DNA of 64,000 nt. Origin: AC-32 sp963736055. Its GTDB lineage: Bacteria > Actinomycetota > Thermoleophilia > Gaiellales > Gaiellaceae. The notes beneath the pieces were generated by a model, which ran no database searches, was not told the origin of the DNA, and saw only the letters and a program-made list of their open reading frames with translations. The DNA lies in contig CAVTNM010000008.1 of assembly GCA_963736055.1 (NCBI GenBank), forward strand, positions 620,001-684,000, given 5' to 3'. Made by a program: the position numbers and the translations under genes. Of this stretch, positions 15,581 to 24,528 are shown piece after piece (position 1 is the stretch's first letter; the number at the start of each line of letters is the position of its first letter).

Positions 15581-15652
15581 AGCGGAACCGCCCCGGTCCG
15601 CCAGCATCGACCGGTCATTTCAGACGGACGCGCGGGCAGAGCCCACGCGTCC

Positions 15653-17530
15653 TCAGGCCGGCGCCGCCAGCGGCGCCTCCAGGGCGAGTAGCACGTCGCT
15701 CCCGTAGCGCTCGAGCTTCGCCGGGCCGACCCCGGGCACCGACGCGAGCTCCGAGATCGTCGTCGGCCGCCGAGCGGCGATCTCCGCCAGCGTCGAGTTG
15801 TGGAACACCACGTAGGCCGGGATCTCGTCCGCCTTCGCGCGCTGCAGGCGCCAGCGCTTGAGCGCGAGATAGGTGGGATCGCTCGACTCCTCGGCACGAG
15901 CACGCTTCGGTGCCGAGGTCTCGACGCCGAGCTCCGCGAGGAAGCGGCTCGGCTTGCCCGCCCAGGTCAGCGTCAGGTGCCGCTTCGCGCGGGTCAGGCC
16001 GACGTAGAGCAGCCGCCGCTCTTCGGCGATCCCCGCCGGCGCCCGCAGCGACTGCTTGCAGGGAAGCTCCTTCTCCTCGACCCTCGGCAGGAAGACCGCC
16101 TCGAACTCAAGCCCCTTCGCCTTGTGCAGGGTGAGCAGGTGGACTCCGCCCTCGGCTCCGTGGTCGAACCGGGCCCGCAGCCATTCGACCCACTCGGAGA
16201 CTGTGCGCGAGCCGTCGTCGTACTCCTCCGCGAGCTTGCAGAGGCGGCCGAGGTCGGCCTGCCGCACGAGCTCACGCTCACCCACGCCCTCGGGCACGGG
16301 ATCTACAAGCCCCTGCTCGCGCGCAATTCGGCGCACCTCTTCAGCGAGCGAGCCGAAGCCCGCGCCGCGCAGCCCCTTCAAGAGCTGTCGCGCCCCGTCG
16401 CGCGAGAGCAGCGCAGCGCCCTGGAAGGGGATTCGCGCGTCGCCGAAGAGCTCCTCGAAGTCGACGGAGCGCGAGTTGAGGCGCATGAGCACGGCCATCT
16501 CCTCGTAGGGCACCCCCTCGCCGGCGAGCGCCCGCACCCGCTCCAGCACGAACCGCCCTTCATCCTCAGGCGAGCCCAGGCCGCGCAGAACCGGCTCCGG
16601 GCCGGCCGGCTTCGTCGGGCGCAGCGTCTTCTCCGCGCCGCCGAGCTCGGGCACCAGCCGGTTCGCGAGCGCGAGCACCTCGGGGCTCGAGCGGTAGTTC
16701 TCCTCGAGCCGCACGACGGTCCCCTGCGGGAAGCGCCCGGCCAGCCCGAGCAGCCATTCGGGCGAGGCGCCGGTGAAGCCGTAGATCGACTGGTAGTCGT
16801 CGCCGACCGCGCAGAGGTCGTCCCGGTCGCCGAGCCAGAGCTCGAGCAGCGACTGCTGGAGCAGGTTCACGTCCTGGTACTCGTCCACGGTGAAGGCGCG
16901 GTAGCGCTCCCGCACCGCGCTCAGCGCCCCTTGGTCGGCCTCGAACAAGCGCACCGTGAACTCGAGCAGGTCCTCGAAGTCGATCAGCCCGGAATCCGCC
17001 TTGCGCCGTTCGTAGTCGCGGAAGACGCGGGCCATCAGGTCGTCCGGGATCGGCGGCTCGTGGCCGCCGAGGCTCGAGCGGTAGCTGGACGGCGTCAGGC
17101 GCCGGTTCTTGGCCCACTCGACCTCGGTCGCGAGGTCACCCGCGGGCCGGAAGCGGAACGGGCGCGGCAGCGAGTTGCCGATCTGGCGCAGGAGGAGCGC
17201 CTTCGTCGAGAGGATCCGGCCCGGTGCCTCGCCGCGCGCCTGGCGCAGCTGAGCCAGCGCGGCCGAGTGGAAGGTGCGCGCGTCCACGCCTTCCACGCCG
17301 AGACCGGCAAGCCGCGTGCGCATCTCGCCCGCGGCCTTGTCGGTGAAGGTGACCGCCAGCAGCTCGTCGGAGCGGAACGCGCCGGTCGACACCTGCCATG
17401 CGATCCGCCGGGTGATCGTGGTCGTCTTGCCCGATCCCGCACCGGCGAGAATGCAGACGGGGCCGCGCACCGCCTCGGCGGCGCGCCGCTGCTCGGGGTT
17501 CAGGCCGTCGAGGATCGCCGGATCGGACAC
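15653..17530 (-). CDS. UvrD/PcrA-like 3'-5' DNA helicase with C-terminal HRDC domain
   Basis: A superfamily 1 helicase of 625 aa. Motifs in order: Q-motif LNPEQRRAAEA, Walker A LAGAGSGKTTTI (~residues 28-39), motif Ia AVTFTDKAAGEM, motif II FTVDEYQDVN, motif III GDDYQSIYGFTG, motif IV region RLEENYRS, motif V LTLHKAKGLEFEAVFLP and motif VI LYVGLTRAKRHL. The last ~75 residues (VFHNSTLAEIAARRPTTISE, then VPGVGPAKLERYG) form an HRDC domain, as in actinobacterial UvrD2 proteins. It probably acts in repair or recombination. It lies between polysaccharide genes but is not obviously part of their pathway. Confidence 0.92.
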   Translation of the reverse strand: MSDPAILDGLNPEQRRAAEAVRGPVCILAGAGSGKTTTITRRIAWQVSTGAFRSDELLAVTFTDKAAGEMRTRLAGLGVEGVDARTFHSAALAQLRQARGEAPGRILSTKALLLRQIGNSLPRPFRFRPAGDLATEVEWAKNRRLTPSSYRSSLGGHEPPIPDDLMARVFRDYERRKADSGLIDFEDLLEFTVRLFEADQGALSAVRERYRAFTVDEYQDVNLLQQSLLELWLGDRDDLCAVGDDYQSIYGFTGASPEWLLGLAGRFPQGTVVRLEENYRSSPEVLALANRLVPELGGAEKTLRPTKPAGPEPVLRGLGSPEDEGRFVLERVRALAGEGVPYEEMAVLMRLNSRSVDFEELFGDARIPFQGAALLSRDGARQLLKGLRGAGFGSLAEEVRRIAREQGLVDPVPEGVGERELVRQADLGRLCKLAEEYDDGSRTVSEWVEWLRARFDHGAEGGVHLLTLHKAKGLEFEAVFLPRVEEKELPCKQSLRAPAGIAEERRLLYVGLTRAKRHLTLTWAGKPSRFLAELGVETSAPKRARAEESSDPTYLALKRWRLQRAKADEIPAYVVFHNSTLAEIAARRPTTISELASVPGVGPAKLERYGSDVLLALEAPLAAPA

Positions 17531-17561
17531 CGGGCCACCCTAGCCGTGGGCTCAGACGGTT

Positions 17562-19454
17562 CTAGCCCAGCGTCTGTTCCGAAACCGTGTCTTCTCGTAC
17601 ACCGGGCTCGGAGACCAGGCGCGGCGCGCGCATCATGGTCGCCAGGCGCGAGACGACCTCGAGCGTCTCGCCCTCTCGGACCAGCCGCTCCAGCTCGGCG
17701 AGCTCGTCCTGCAGCCAAACGGCGTCGACGATCGGGCCGCTCACCCGCATGATCTTCGGATGCGAGGTGGAGACGGCGCTCTCGCCCTCGCCCCAGAGCT
17801 CCTCGTGCAGCTTCTCGCCCGGCCGGGTGCCGACGATCTCGATCGCGATGTCGCGGTCGGGCTCCTTACCGGAGAGCCGGACCATCTGCTTGGCCAGCTC
17901 GAAGATCTGCACCGGCTCGCCCATGTCGAGCACGAACACGTCACCCCGCCCGCCGATCGCGCCGGCCTGGATCACGAGCGACGAGGCCTCCGGGATGGTC
18001 ATGAAGTAGCGCGTCATCTCCGGGTGGGTGACCGTGACCGGCCCGCCCTTCGCGATCTGGCGGCGGAAGATCGGGATCACGCTGCCGGAGGAGCCGAGGA
18101 CGTTGCCGAAGCGGACCGCGACGAACCGTGTGGAGATGTCCTCGCGCGCGCCGTAGGCCTCGACGATCCACTCACACAGCGCCTTCGACTGCCCCATCAC
18201 GGTCTTCGGGTTGACCGCCTTGTCCGTCGAGACGAGGACGAAGCGCTCGGCGCCGAGCTCGACCGCGGTCTCGGCCAGGATCCTCGTGCCGAGCGCGTTG
18301 TTCCGGACCGACTCGAGCGGGTTCGCCTCCATCAACGGCACGTGCTTGTAGGCAGCGGCATGGAAGACGACCGCCGGGCGATAGCGGTCGAAGACCTGGT
18401 GCATCTTCGTCCGGCTCTTGCAGTCCGCCAGCACCGGCACGCTCGCCGAGAACCCGCGCTCGTCCACCAGCTCGCGCTCGATCTCGAACAGCGCCGTCTC
18501 GCCCTGCTCGACGAGGATCAGCCGCTGCGGGCCCACGCGGGCGATCTGCCGGCAGAGCTCCGAGCCGATCGAACCGCCCGCGCCGGTGACGAGCACGGTC
18601 TTGCCCTTGAGGTAGGCCGCGCTCGTCTCGAGGTCGACCTCGACGGGCTCGCGGCCGAGCACGTCCTCGACCTGGACCGGGCGGATCTGGGTGGCGAGAT
18701 CGCTCTCGCCCGAGATCAGCTCGTAGAGCGCCGGAAGCGTCTTCACCGGCACGTTGTTCTCGCGCGTCACGGTGACGATCCGCTGGCGGGCCTTACCGGA
18801 GGCGGACGGGATCGCGATCAGCACCTCGTCCGGGCGGTTGTCGCGCAGGATGTGCGCGAGCTCGTCGGTGGCACCCAGCACCCGGACCCCGTGGATGCGC
18901 AGGTTCTTCTTGCGCGGGTCGTCGTCGATCAGCCCGATCGGCGTGTAGCCGAGCTGGCGGTTCCGCTGCATCTCGCGGATCACGAGCTGGCCGGCGTCGC
19001 CGGCGCCTGCGATCAGCACTTCCTTGCCCCGGGCGACCAGACCCATTCCCGGCCGCTCGATCACGCTCCTGGCCAGCAGGCGCGAGCCGCAGATCAGGCC
19101 CAGCAGCAGCAGCCAGTCCATGATGGCGACCGAGCGCGGCAGCCTTACCTGGGCGACAGGCGAGAAGAAGTACACCGTCAGGCTCGCGACCACGCAGGCA
19201 GCTGTGACGCCGCGCACCGCCGACCACATGTCGCGGATCGAGACGTACCTCCACCAGCGGTCGTAGAAGCGGAAGAGCACGAACACGACGAGCTGGATCG
19301 CCACGACAATGAGGATCGTGCGGCGGAAGAGCGTGTCGTAGTAGCGCGGCACGCCCTGGTCGAAGCGCAGCTCGAAGGCGAGGTACCACGCGAGCGCGAT
19401 CAGGCACCCGTCGGCGACGAGCTGCCAGATCCGGTGTCTGTTGACCGGGATCAC
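17562..19454 (-). CDS. Membrane NDP-sugar 4,6-dehydratase/epimerase (CapD/WbpM type)
   Basis: A 630-aa protein with four N-terminal membrane helices, a CoA-binding-like domain (LIAGAGDAGQLVIREMQR), and then an extended SDR domain. The SDR domain has the NAD loop VLVTGAGGSIGSELCRQ (~residues 293-309), the segments VFHAAAYKHVPLME and FVLVSTDKAVNPKTVMGQSK, and GTRPGEKLHEEL. It makes 4-keto-6-deoxy sugars or C5 epimers of UDP-GlcNAc. The GTG start at 19454 overlaps the aminotransferase stop as GTGA, so the dehydratase and aminotransferase are coupled for amino-deoxy-sugar synthesis. Confidence 0.92.
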   Translation of the reverse strand: MIPVNRHRIWQLVADGCLIALAWYLAFELRFDQGVPRYYDTLFRRTILIVVAIQLVVFVLFRFYDRWWRYVSIRDMWSAVRGVTAACVVASLTVYFFSPVAQVRLPRSVAIMDWLLLLGLICGSRLLARSVIERPGMGLVARGKEVLIAGAGDAGQLVIREMQRNRQLGYTPIGLIDDDPRKKNLRIHGVRVLGATDELAHILRDNRPDEVLIAIPSASGKARQRIVTVTRENNVPVKTLPALYELISGESDLATQIRPVQVEDVLGREPVEVDLETSAAYLKGKTVLVTGAGGSIGSELCRQIARVGPQRLILVEQGETALFEIERELVDERGFSASVPVLADCKSRTKMHQVFDRYRPAVVFHAAAYKHVPLMEANPLESVRNNALGTRILAETAVELGAERFVLVSTDKAVNPKTVMGQSKALCEWIVEAYGAREDISTRFVAVRFGNVLGSSGSVIPIFRRQIAKGGPVTVTHPEMTRYFMTIPEASSLVIQAGAIGGRGDVFVLDMGEPVQIFELAKQMVRLSGKEPDRDIAIEIVGTRPGEKLHEELWGEGESAVSTSHPKIMRVSGPIVDAVWLQDELAELERLVREGETLEVVSRLATMMRAPRLVSEPGVREDTVSEQTLG

Positions 19455-20536
19455 GCGCGCACCGCGGCGGCCTCGCGGATGACCGCCACCACCCGCTCCT
19501 GCGTCTCCGCCGGGATGCCGGCCCACATCGGCAGGGCCAGGTTCTCCGCCGCGGCCTTCTCGGTCTCGGGCAGCGAGCCCTCCTTCTGGCCGAGGTAGCG
19601 CAGCGCCGGCTGGAGATGGAGCGGCGTGACGTAGTAGGAGGCGTGGCCGATCTCGGCCGCCGCGAGAGCCTCGTGCAACCGGTCGCGCTCGGGGGAGCGC
19701 ACGACGTACATGTGGTAGACGTGGCCGGGCTCGTCCACCGGGAGCTCGCAGAGCTCTCCGAGCCCGAGCTCCTCGTAGCGCGCCGCTGCCTCGCGCCTGG
19801 TGCGGTTCCAGCCGTCGAGCTCGTCGAGGAAGAGCCGCAGCACGGCGGCCTGGAGCTCGTCGAGGCGCGAGTTGTAGCCGACCGCCTCGAACTCCTTCTT
19901 CTCGCGCGAGCCGTGGAAGCGCAGGAGCGCGACCCGGTCCGCCAGCGCCTCGTCGGTCGCCGCCACGAGGCCTCCGTCTCCGAGCCCGAACAGGTTCTTC
20001 GTCGGGAAGAAGCTGAAGGTCGAGAGCACGCCGGTGGTGGCGACGCCTTCGGCGCCGAAGGCCTGGGCCGCGTCCTCGACGATCGGGATCTCCAGCTTCT
20101 CGAGCTCGCCGAGCGGCATGGCCCGCCCGAAGAGGTGGACGGGCATCAGGGCCCGCGTCCGGCCGGTCACCTTCGCCGCCACGTCCTCGGGATCCAGGTT
20201 CAGCGTGACGGGATCGATGTCGGCGAAGACGGGAGTCGCGCCGCGCCGCGCGATCGACTCGGCGGTCGCATAGAACGTGAAGGCGGGGCAGATCACCTCG
20301 TCGCCCGGACCGATCTCGAGCGCGTCGAGCGCGAGCACGAGCGCGTCGGTCCCGTTCGCGACGCCGACCGTCCGCGGGACGCCCAGGTACGAGGCGGCCT
20401 CCTGCTCGAACGCCTTGACGTTCGGACCGAGGATGAACACGCCGGAGTCGAGCACCTCCCGGATCCGCGCGAGGATGTCGGGAATCAGGCGCTCGTACTG
20501 GCTTTTGACGTCTACGAGCGGGGTTTTCGAGCTCAT
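19451..20536 (-). CDS. DegT/DnrJ/EryC1/StrS sugar aminotransferase
   Basis: A PLP-dependent aminotransferase (361 aa) that converts keto sugars to amino sugars. Seen are FILGPNVKAFEQEAASYLGV, VANGTDALVLALDAL, DEVICPAFTFYATAESIARR, the loop VEDAAQAFGAE, and SFFPTKNLFGLGDGG with the PLP lysine. The end is typical too (SYYVTPLHLQPALRYLG). ATG at 20536 (MSSKTPLVDVKSQYERL) was chosen from family alignment. It probably acts on the product of the coupled dehydratase at 17562. Confidence 0.93.
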   Translation of the reverse strand: MSSKTPLVDVKSQYERLIPDILARIREVLDSGVFILGPNVKAFEQEAASYLGVPRTVGVANGTDALVLALDALEIGPGDEVICPAFTFYATAESIARRGATPVFADIDPVTLNLDPEDVAAKVTGRTRALMPVHLFGRAMPLGELEKLEIPIVEDAAQAFGAEGVATTGVLSTFSFFPTKNLFGLGDGGLVAATDEALADRVALLRFHGSREKKEFEAVGYNSRLDELQAAVLRLFLDELDGWNRTRREAAARYEELGLGELCELPVDEPGHVYHMYVVRSPERDRLHEALAAAEIGHASYYVTPLHLQPALRYLGQKEGSLPETEKAAAENLALPMWAGIPAETQERVVAVIREAAAVRA

Positions 20537-20604
20537 TTCAGATTGATGCTTCGTCGCCAGGGCGCGATGGGCGGTGCGTGGCAAGGACGCAGGGAGCGCG
20601 CGTA

Positions 20605-20619
20605 GCCGGAGGCTACGGG
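20605..20619. terminator. Perfect hairpin between the aminotransferase and dedA genes
   Basis: GTAGCC and GGCTAC form a 6-bp stem with a GGA loop, with no clear T-run. The 156-base gap also holds a short palindrome, TTCAG-T-CTGAA, at 20674-20684. Either may end dedA transcription or regulate the downstream minus-strand genes. Confidence 0.3.
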
Positions 20620-20692
20620 CGGGACTGAGGACGCTGTCCACGTGCCGCACAGCGCGGTCTGGGGACACAAGGCTTCAGTCTGAAAGGGGCTC

Positions 20693-21344
20693 TTAAGCAT
20701 GGGGCTTGAGTCTAGACGAGCGTCGGCGCAGCACTATGTACAGCACGAGGAGAACGGCTCCTGCCACGAGCGCGATGTCGAATGCGCGGTGGAAGCGCTC
20801 GTAGTGGCTTCCCAGCGCCCACCCGATCGCCGGCGATCCCGAACGCCCAGACGGCCGAGCCGGGGATCGTCAAGAGCGTGTAGCGGCCGAGCGGCATCCG
20901 GAAGACGCCGGCCGGAATCGAGATGAACGAGCGAATCACCGGGATCACACGCCCGAACAGGACGGCCATGTCGTCGTGGCGGTCGAACCAGCGCTCGGCC
21001 CGGGCGAGCCTGTCCGGCCCCAGGTGCAACAGCCGCCCGTGCCGCTCGACGAACGGGCGACCCCCGTAGCGCCCGATCAGCCAGCCGATGATCGCCCCGA
21101 CGACGTACCCGAGCGTGCCCGCCAGGGCCATGGTCACGTACGCCCAGCCGGGCGTCGTGATGTGATGGCCGAAGAGGACGACGTGCTGTCCGGCGAAGGC
21201 GCCGGAGGCGAGCGCGCCCGCGTAGAGCATCACCAGCTCGCTCGCGGCCGGGAAGACCGCGTCGAGCGCCATCAGCGCGAAGACCGCGTAGACCCCGTGG
21301 TCGCCGACGAGCGAGGTGATGGAGCCCGAGACCGACGCGAGCAC
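20693..21344 (-). CDS. DedA-family membrane protein (frame broken by one extra base near 20834)
   Basis: An inner-membrane protein of the DedA/SNARE-associated (VTT) family, whose members act as lipid-carrier flippases. Family features are ALDAVFPAASELVMLYAGAL, GYVVGAIIGWLIGRYGGRPF, FDRHDDMAVLFGRVIPVIRS and FISIPAGVFRMPLGRYTLLT. After GSAVWAFGIAG the frame breaks; one frame over it continues IGWALGSHYERFHRAFDIAL and a final helix, ending at 20693. Removing one base gives a ~216-aa protein of normal length. An undecaprenyl-phosphate carrier role would fit the polysaccharide context, but that is inference. Confidence 0.87.
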
Positions 21345-21369
21345 CGCGCGAGTCTAGTGCCAGAGCCAG

Positions 21370-23112
21370 CTAGCGCCGGATGCTGAAAGGCTGCGCGAGG
21401 TCGACCGGCCCGTAGCCGTTCTGGGCGAAGACCCTGAAGACGTATCTCCCGCGGTAGACGAGCCGCCCGTTCGAGAACCGCCCGTTCCAGACGATCGTGC
21501 GCGAGCCCGGGCCGAGCGACCGGGAGGGCAGGCGCCGGACGAGCACGCCGCTCGACGTCCAGATCGACGGCGTGACGCGCGCCTGGTACGAGAGGCGGAA
21601 CTTCGCGGCCACGGCGTTGCGCCTACGCGTTCGGAGCTTGACCGCCCGCGGCGCGACGCGCATGTAGCCGAGCGTGTCGTTCAGCCAGAACGCCCGCTCG
21701 ACAGAGGACTGGCGGCCCAGGTCGTCGACCGCCGTCACCACCCAGCGCCAGCGCCCGAGCGGCTCGTCCTGCAGGTGCTGGTTCGCGGCGCTCGGCCAGG
21801 AGACCTTGTAGATGCCCGCCGGCCGCTGGTCGGTCTGCGTCAGCGCGGTTGCCCCGCCCGGCCCGACCAGGCTCGTCGTCACCGTCGAGGGGCGAACGAG
21901 CTTGAACGAGAGAAGCTGCCGCTCGGCGATCCCGTCGCCGTTCGGCGAGAGCACCGGCAAGGTCGGCTGCGGCGCGTAGACGCCCGAGTAGAGGACGGAG
22001 AGGCTCTCCGCCACGGGGCGCTCGCCGCCCGGGTCGGAAGGCCGGTTCAGGAGCTTGCCGTCGAAGGCCATCGTCGTCGAGCCACCGGCGTCGAGCGCCG
22101 AGCCGGTGACGACGCCGAGCCGCACCATCGCCTGCGCCAGCTCCCAGTTCGTCATCCCGACGCTGTAGCCGCGCCGCCGGCCGTCGGTGGCGAGCAGCAC
22201 GATCTTTCCGTCACGCCGCTGCCCGACCGCCGTGCGGGGGTTGCGCGGCCCGAGCTGGGAGGGCAGGAAGTCCTCGCCGGCCGTCCACACCGCCTTGCCG
22301 TTCCGGACGATCACGGGACCGCCTCCGAGCGCGTCGGTGACCCCGCTCGTCGGCCAGTCGGGGGACAGGATCAGGCGCGTGACGATGTGCGCGGGCGGGG
22401 GCGCCTCCGCGACGAGCTTCGCCACCTGCGAGCCGTGCGCGACGAGCACCGCGCCGTCACGCGGGATCGGCGTGCCGCCGCCGGAGGTCTGGACCGTGAC
22501 CGTGCCGCTCAGGTCCTGCCCGGGAACGGCGGCCGGGAACGGGCGGATCACCGCCTCGACCGCACCGGCGAGCTTCGGGGTCGCGGGCCCCCAGGCCGGC
22601 GTGAAGAGCGAGGTGCCGTCGCCGCGGGGCGGCTGGTTCAGCCCGGTCAGCGGGCGGCGCTGGCCCAGTCCCTGCCAGTAGCCGAAGAACGAGACCCGGG
22701 CCACCGACAGCGCGCCCGTCGAGGAGATGCCGATGCTCGAGCGGAACCGGTAGGGCGGGCTCTGCAGAACCCCGCCCTGCATCAGCATCCCGCTCGGATG
22801 GCCGTCCTTGAAGTTGAAGAGGTCGCCGTTGACCCCGGCGACGGTGGCCGAGCCCGAGACGTCCTTCTGCATCGAGGTCACGCGCTCGGTGCCCACGATC
22901 GAACCGTTCGAGAGCAGCGGCTTGAGCTGGTAGAGGCCGCCCGGGCGCGGCGCGGTGATCACGTGCAGCACGACGGGCCCGTGCGCGGTGAACTGCACCG
23001 TGCGTGAGTAGCTCACGTTCGGCATCAGCACCTGTGTGACTGCGAACGCCGGCGCTGCGAAGACGGCGGCGACACCTGCCAACAGGGCTCCGATGAGGAC
23101 TCGACGGAGCAC
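21370..23112 (-). CDS. Secreted phosphodiester glycosidase (NAGPA-like) with C-terminal FlgD-like Ig region
   Basis: An exported protein of ~580 aa. GTG at 23112 gives a signal peptide (VLRRVLIGALLAGVAAVF, then APAFA). The phosphodiester glycosidase domain shows VAGVNGDLFNFKDGHPSGML, NPRTAVGQRRDGKIVLLATD and the end signature ALDAGGSTTMAFDGKLLNRP. The last ~200 residues start LPVLSPNGDGIAERQLLSF and hold two Ig-like segments (GRWRWVVTAVDDLG; YRGRYVFRVFAQNG), like FlgD/gliding-type modules. It probably trims cell-wall or exopolysaccharide phosphodiesters outside the cell. It lies next to dedA and the sugar genes. Confidence 0.85.
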   Translation of the reverse strand: MLRRVLIGALLAGVAAVFAAPAFAVTQVLMPNVSYSRTVQFTAHGPVVLHVITAPRPGGLYQLKPLLSNGSIVGTERVTSMQKDVSGSATVAGVNGDLFNFKDGHPSGMLMQGGVLQSPPYRFRSSIGISSTGALSVARVSFFGYWQGLGQRRPLTGLNQPPRGDGTSLFTPAWGPATPKLAGAVEAVIRPFPAAVPGQDLSGTVTVQTSGGGTPIPRDGAVLVAHGSQVAKLVAEAPPPAHIVTRLILSPDWPTSGVTDALGGGPVIVRNGKAVWTAGEDFLPSQLGPRNPRTAVGQRRDGKIVLLATDGRRRGYSVGMTNWELAQAMVRLGVVTGSALDAGGSTTMAFDGKLLNRPSDPGGERPVAESLSVLYSGVYAPQPTLPVLSPNGDGIAERQLLSFKLVRPSTVTTSLVGPGGATALTQTDQRPAGIYKVSWPSAANQHLQDEPLGRWRWVVTAVDDLGRQSSVERAFWLNDTLGYMRVAPRAVKLRTRRRNAVAAKFRLSYQARVTPSIWTSSGVLVRRLPSRSLGPGSRTIVWNGRFSNGRLVYRGRYVFRVFAQNGYGPVDLAQPFSIRR

Positions 23113-23223
23113 GACCCCTAGCCACGGTAGCGGAGGCCCCGACGGGAAGTCCAACGGTAGACGATGAACTTTTCGTAAAGACTCCCGCTCCGGTCGCGAC
23201 TCCAGCTAGATAGGTTCCACGGG

Positions 23224-24528
23224 GTGAGCGCAACCGTCGGCACGCGCACGGGCCTGCTCGACGAGCTGGTCGAGCGCTACCCGCTGATCCCTCCGGAGGC
23301 GGTGCTGAAGGAGGATCTGCTGCGCACGGGCATGGCCTTCGACGACGCGGCCCTCACCGACAACCTCGACGGCACGGTCAAGCCGAAGTCGTACTTCATC
23401 TTCTCGTTCGACCAGAAGCCTCTCGCCGAGCTCGGCGCCGCGGCCACACAGCGGCCGCCCGAGGAGCTAGCGCTCACCGGCGGGCCCTGGGGCCTGCGCC
23501 GGACGATCGTCTCGGTGCGGATGAACCCGGACTCGCCGTACCGCGTGAGCCGCGAGGACGGAGAGCTGCGCCTCTCGCTCGAGGGCCGGGACCTGGCTGG
23601 GGTGGCCCTGCCGCCGATGCCCGAGTACTACCGCCACACGCTCGCCAACGGCAAGACGGTGATGGAGACGGCGCCGACGATCGAGTGGGGCTACCTGATC
23701 TACCTGACCGTGCTGCGCCTCTGCCAGTACTTCGGCGCGCACGAGGAGTGCGGCTTCTGCGACATCAACCACAACTGGCGCCAGCACCGCAAGGCCGGCC
23801 GCCCGTACACGGGCGTGAAGCCGGTCGAGGACGTGCTCGAGGCGCTGGAGCTGATCGACCGCTACGACGAGGGAACGAGCCACGCGTACACGCTCACGGG
23901 CGGCTCGGTCACGAGCACGGTCGACGGTCTCGCCGAAGCCGACTTCTACGGGCGCTACGCGCAGGCGATCGAGGAGCGCTTCCCGGGGCGCTGGATCGGC
24001 AAGGTGGTGGCGCAGGCATTGCCGAAAGCCGACGCCCAGCGGTTCAAGGACTACGGGATCTCGATCTACCACCCGAACTACGAGGTCTGGGACAAGCGGC
24101 TCTTCTCGCTGATCTCGCCGGGCAAGGAGCGCTACGTCGGCCGCGAGGAGTGGCACCGACGGATCCTGGACGCGGCGGAGATCTTCGGCCCCGCGAACGT
24201 GATCCCAAACTTCGTCGCCGGCGTCGAGCTGGCCCGGCCGTTCGGCTTCGAGACGATCGACGAGGCGATCGCGTCGACGACGGAAGGCCTCGACTACTTC
24301 ATGAGCCACGGCGTCACGCCGCGATTCACGACGTGGTGCCCCGAGCCGACGACGCCTCTCGGGCGCGACAACCCCGACGGCGCGCCGCTCGAGTACCACG
24401 TGCGGCTGCTCGGGGCCTACAGGGACGCGCTCGACCGGCACGGGCTCGGGCCGCCTCCCGGTTACGGCGAGGCGGGCGCCGGCCGCGCGGTCTTCTCCGT
24501 CAGCTCGTTCATGGACGTGCTCGGATGA
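23224..24528 (+). CDS. Radical SAM-like protein with unusual CX8CX2C cluster motif
   Basis: A 434-aa protein starting at GTG 23224. The cysteines in LCQYFGAHEECGFCDIN are spaced CX8CX2C instead of CX3CX2C. The flanking sequence (WGYLIYLTVLRLCQYFG before; 'YTGVKPVEDVLEALELI' and 'YTLTGGSVTS' after) fits a radical SAM barrel, where the GGS segment could be the SAM-binding GGE equivalent. The first ~150 residues form a separate domain of unknown role. It overlaps mqnC by ATGA, so the two are co-translated. A function near menaquinone synthesis is plausible but not shown. Confidence 0.75.
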   Translation: MSATVGTRTGLLDELVERYPLIPPEAVLKEDLLRTGMAFDDAALTDNLDGTVKPKSYFIFSFDQKPLAELGAAATQRPPEELALTGGPWGLRRTIVSVRMNPDSPYRVSREDGELRLSLEGRDLAGVALPPMPEYYRHTLANGKTVMETAPTIEWGYLIYLTVLRLCQYFGAHEECGFCDINHNWRQHRKAGRPYTGVKPVEDVLEALELIDRYDEGTSHAYTLTGGSVTSTVDGLAEADFYGRYAQAIEERFPGRWIGKVVAQALPKADAQRFKDYGISIYHPNYEVWDKRLFSLISPGKERYVGREEWHRRILDAAEIFGPANVIPNFVAGVELARPFGFETIDEAIASTTEGLDYFMSHGVTPRFTTWCPEPTTPLGRDNPDGAPLEYHVRLLGAYRDALDRHGLGPPPGYGEAGAGRAVFSVSSFMDVLG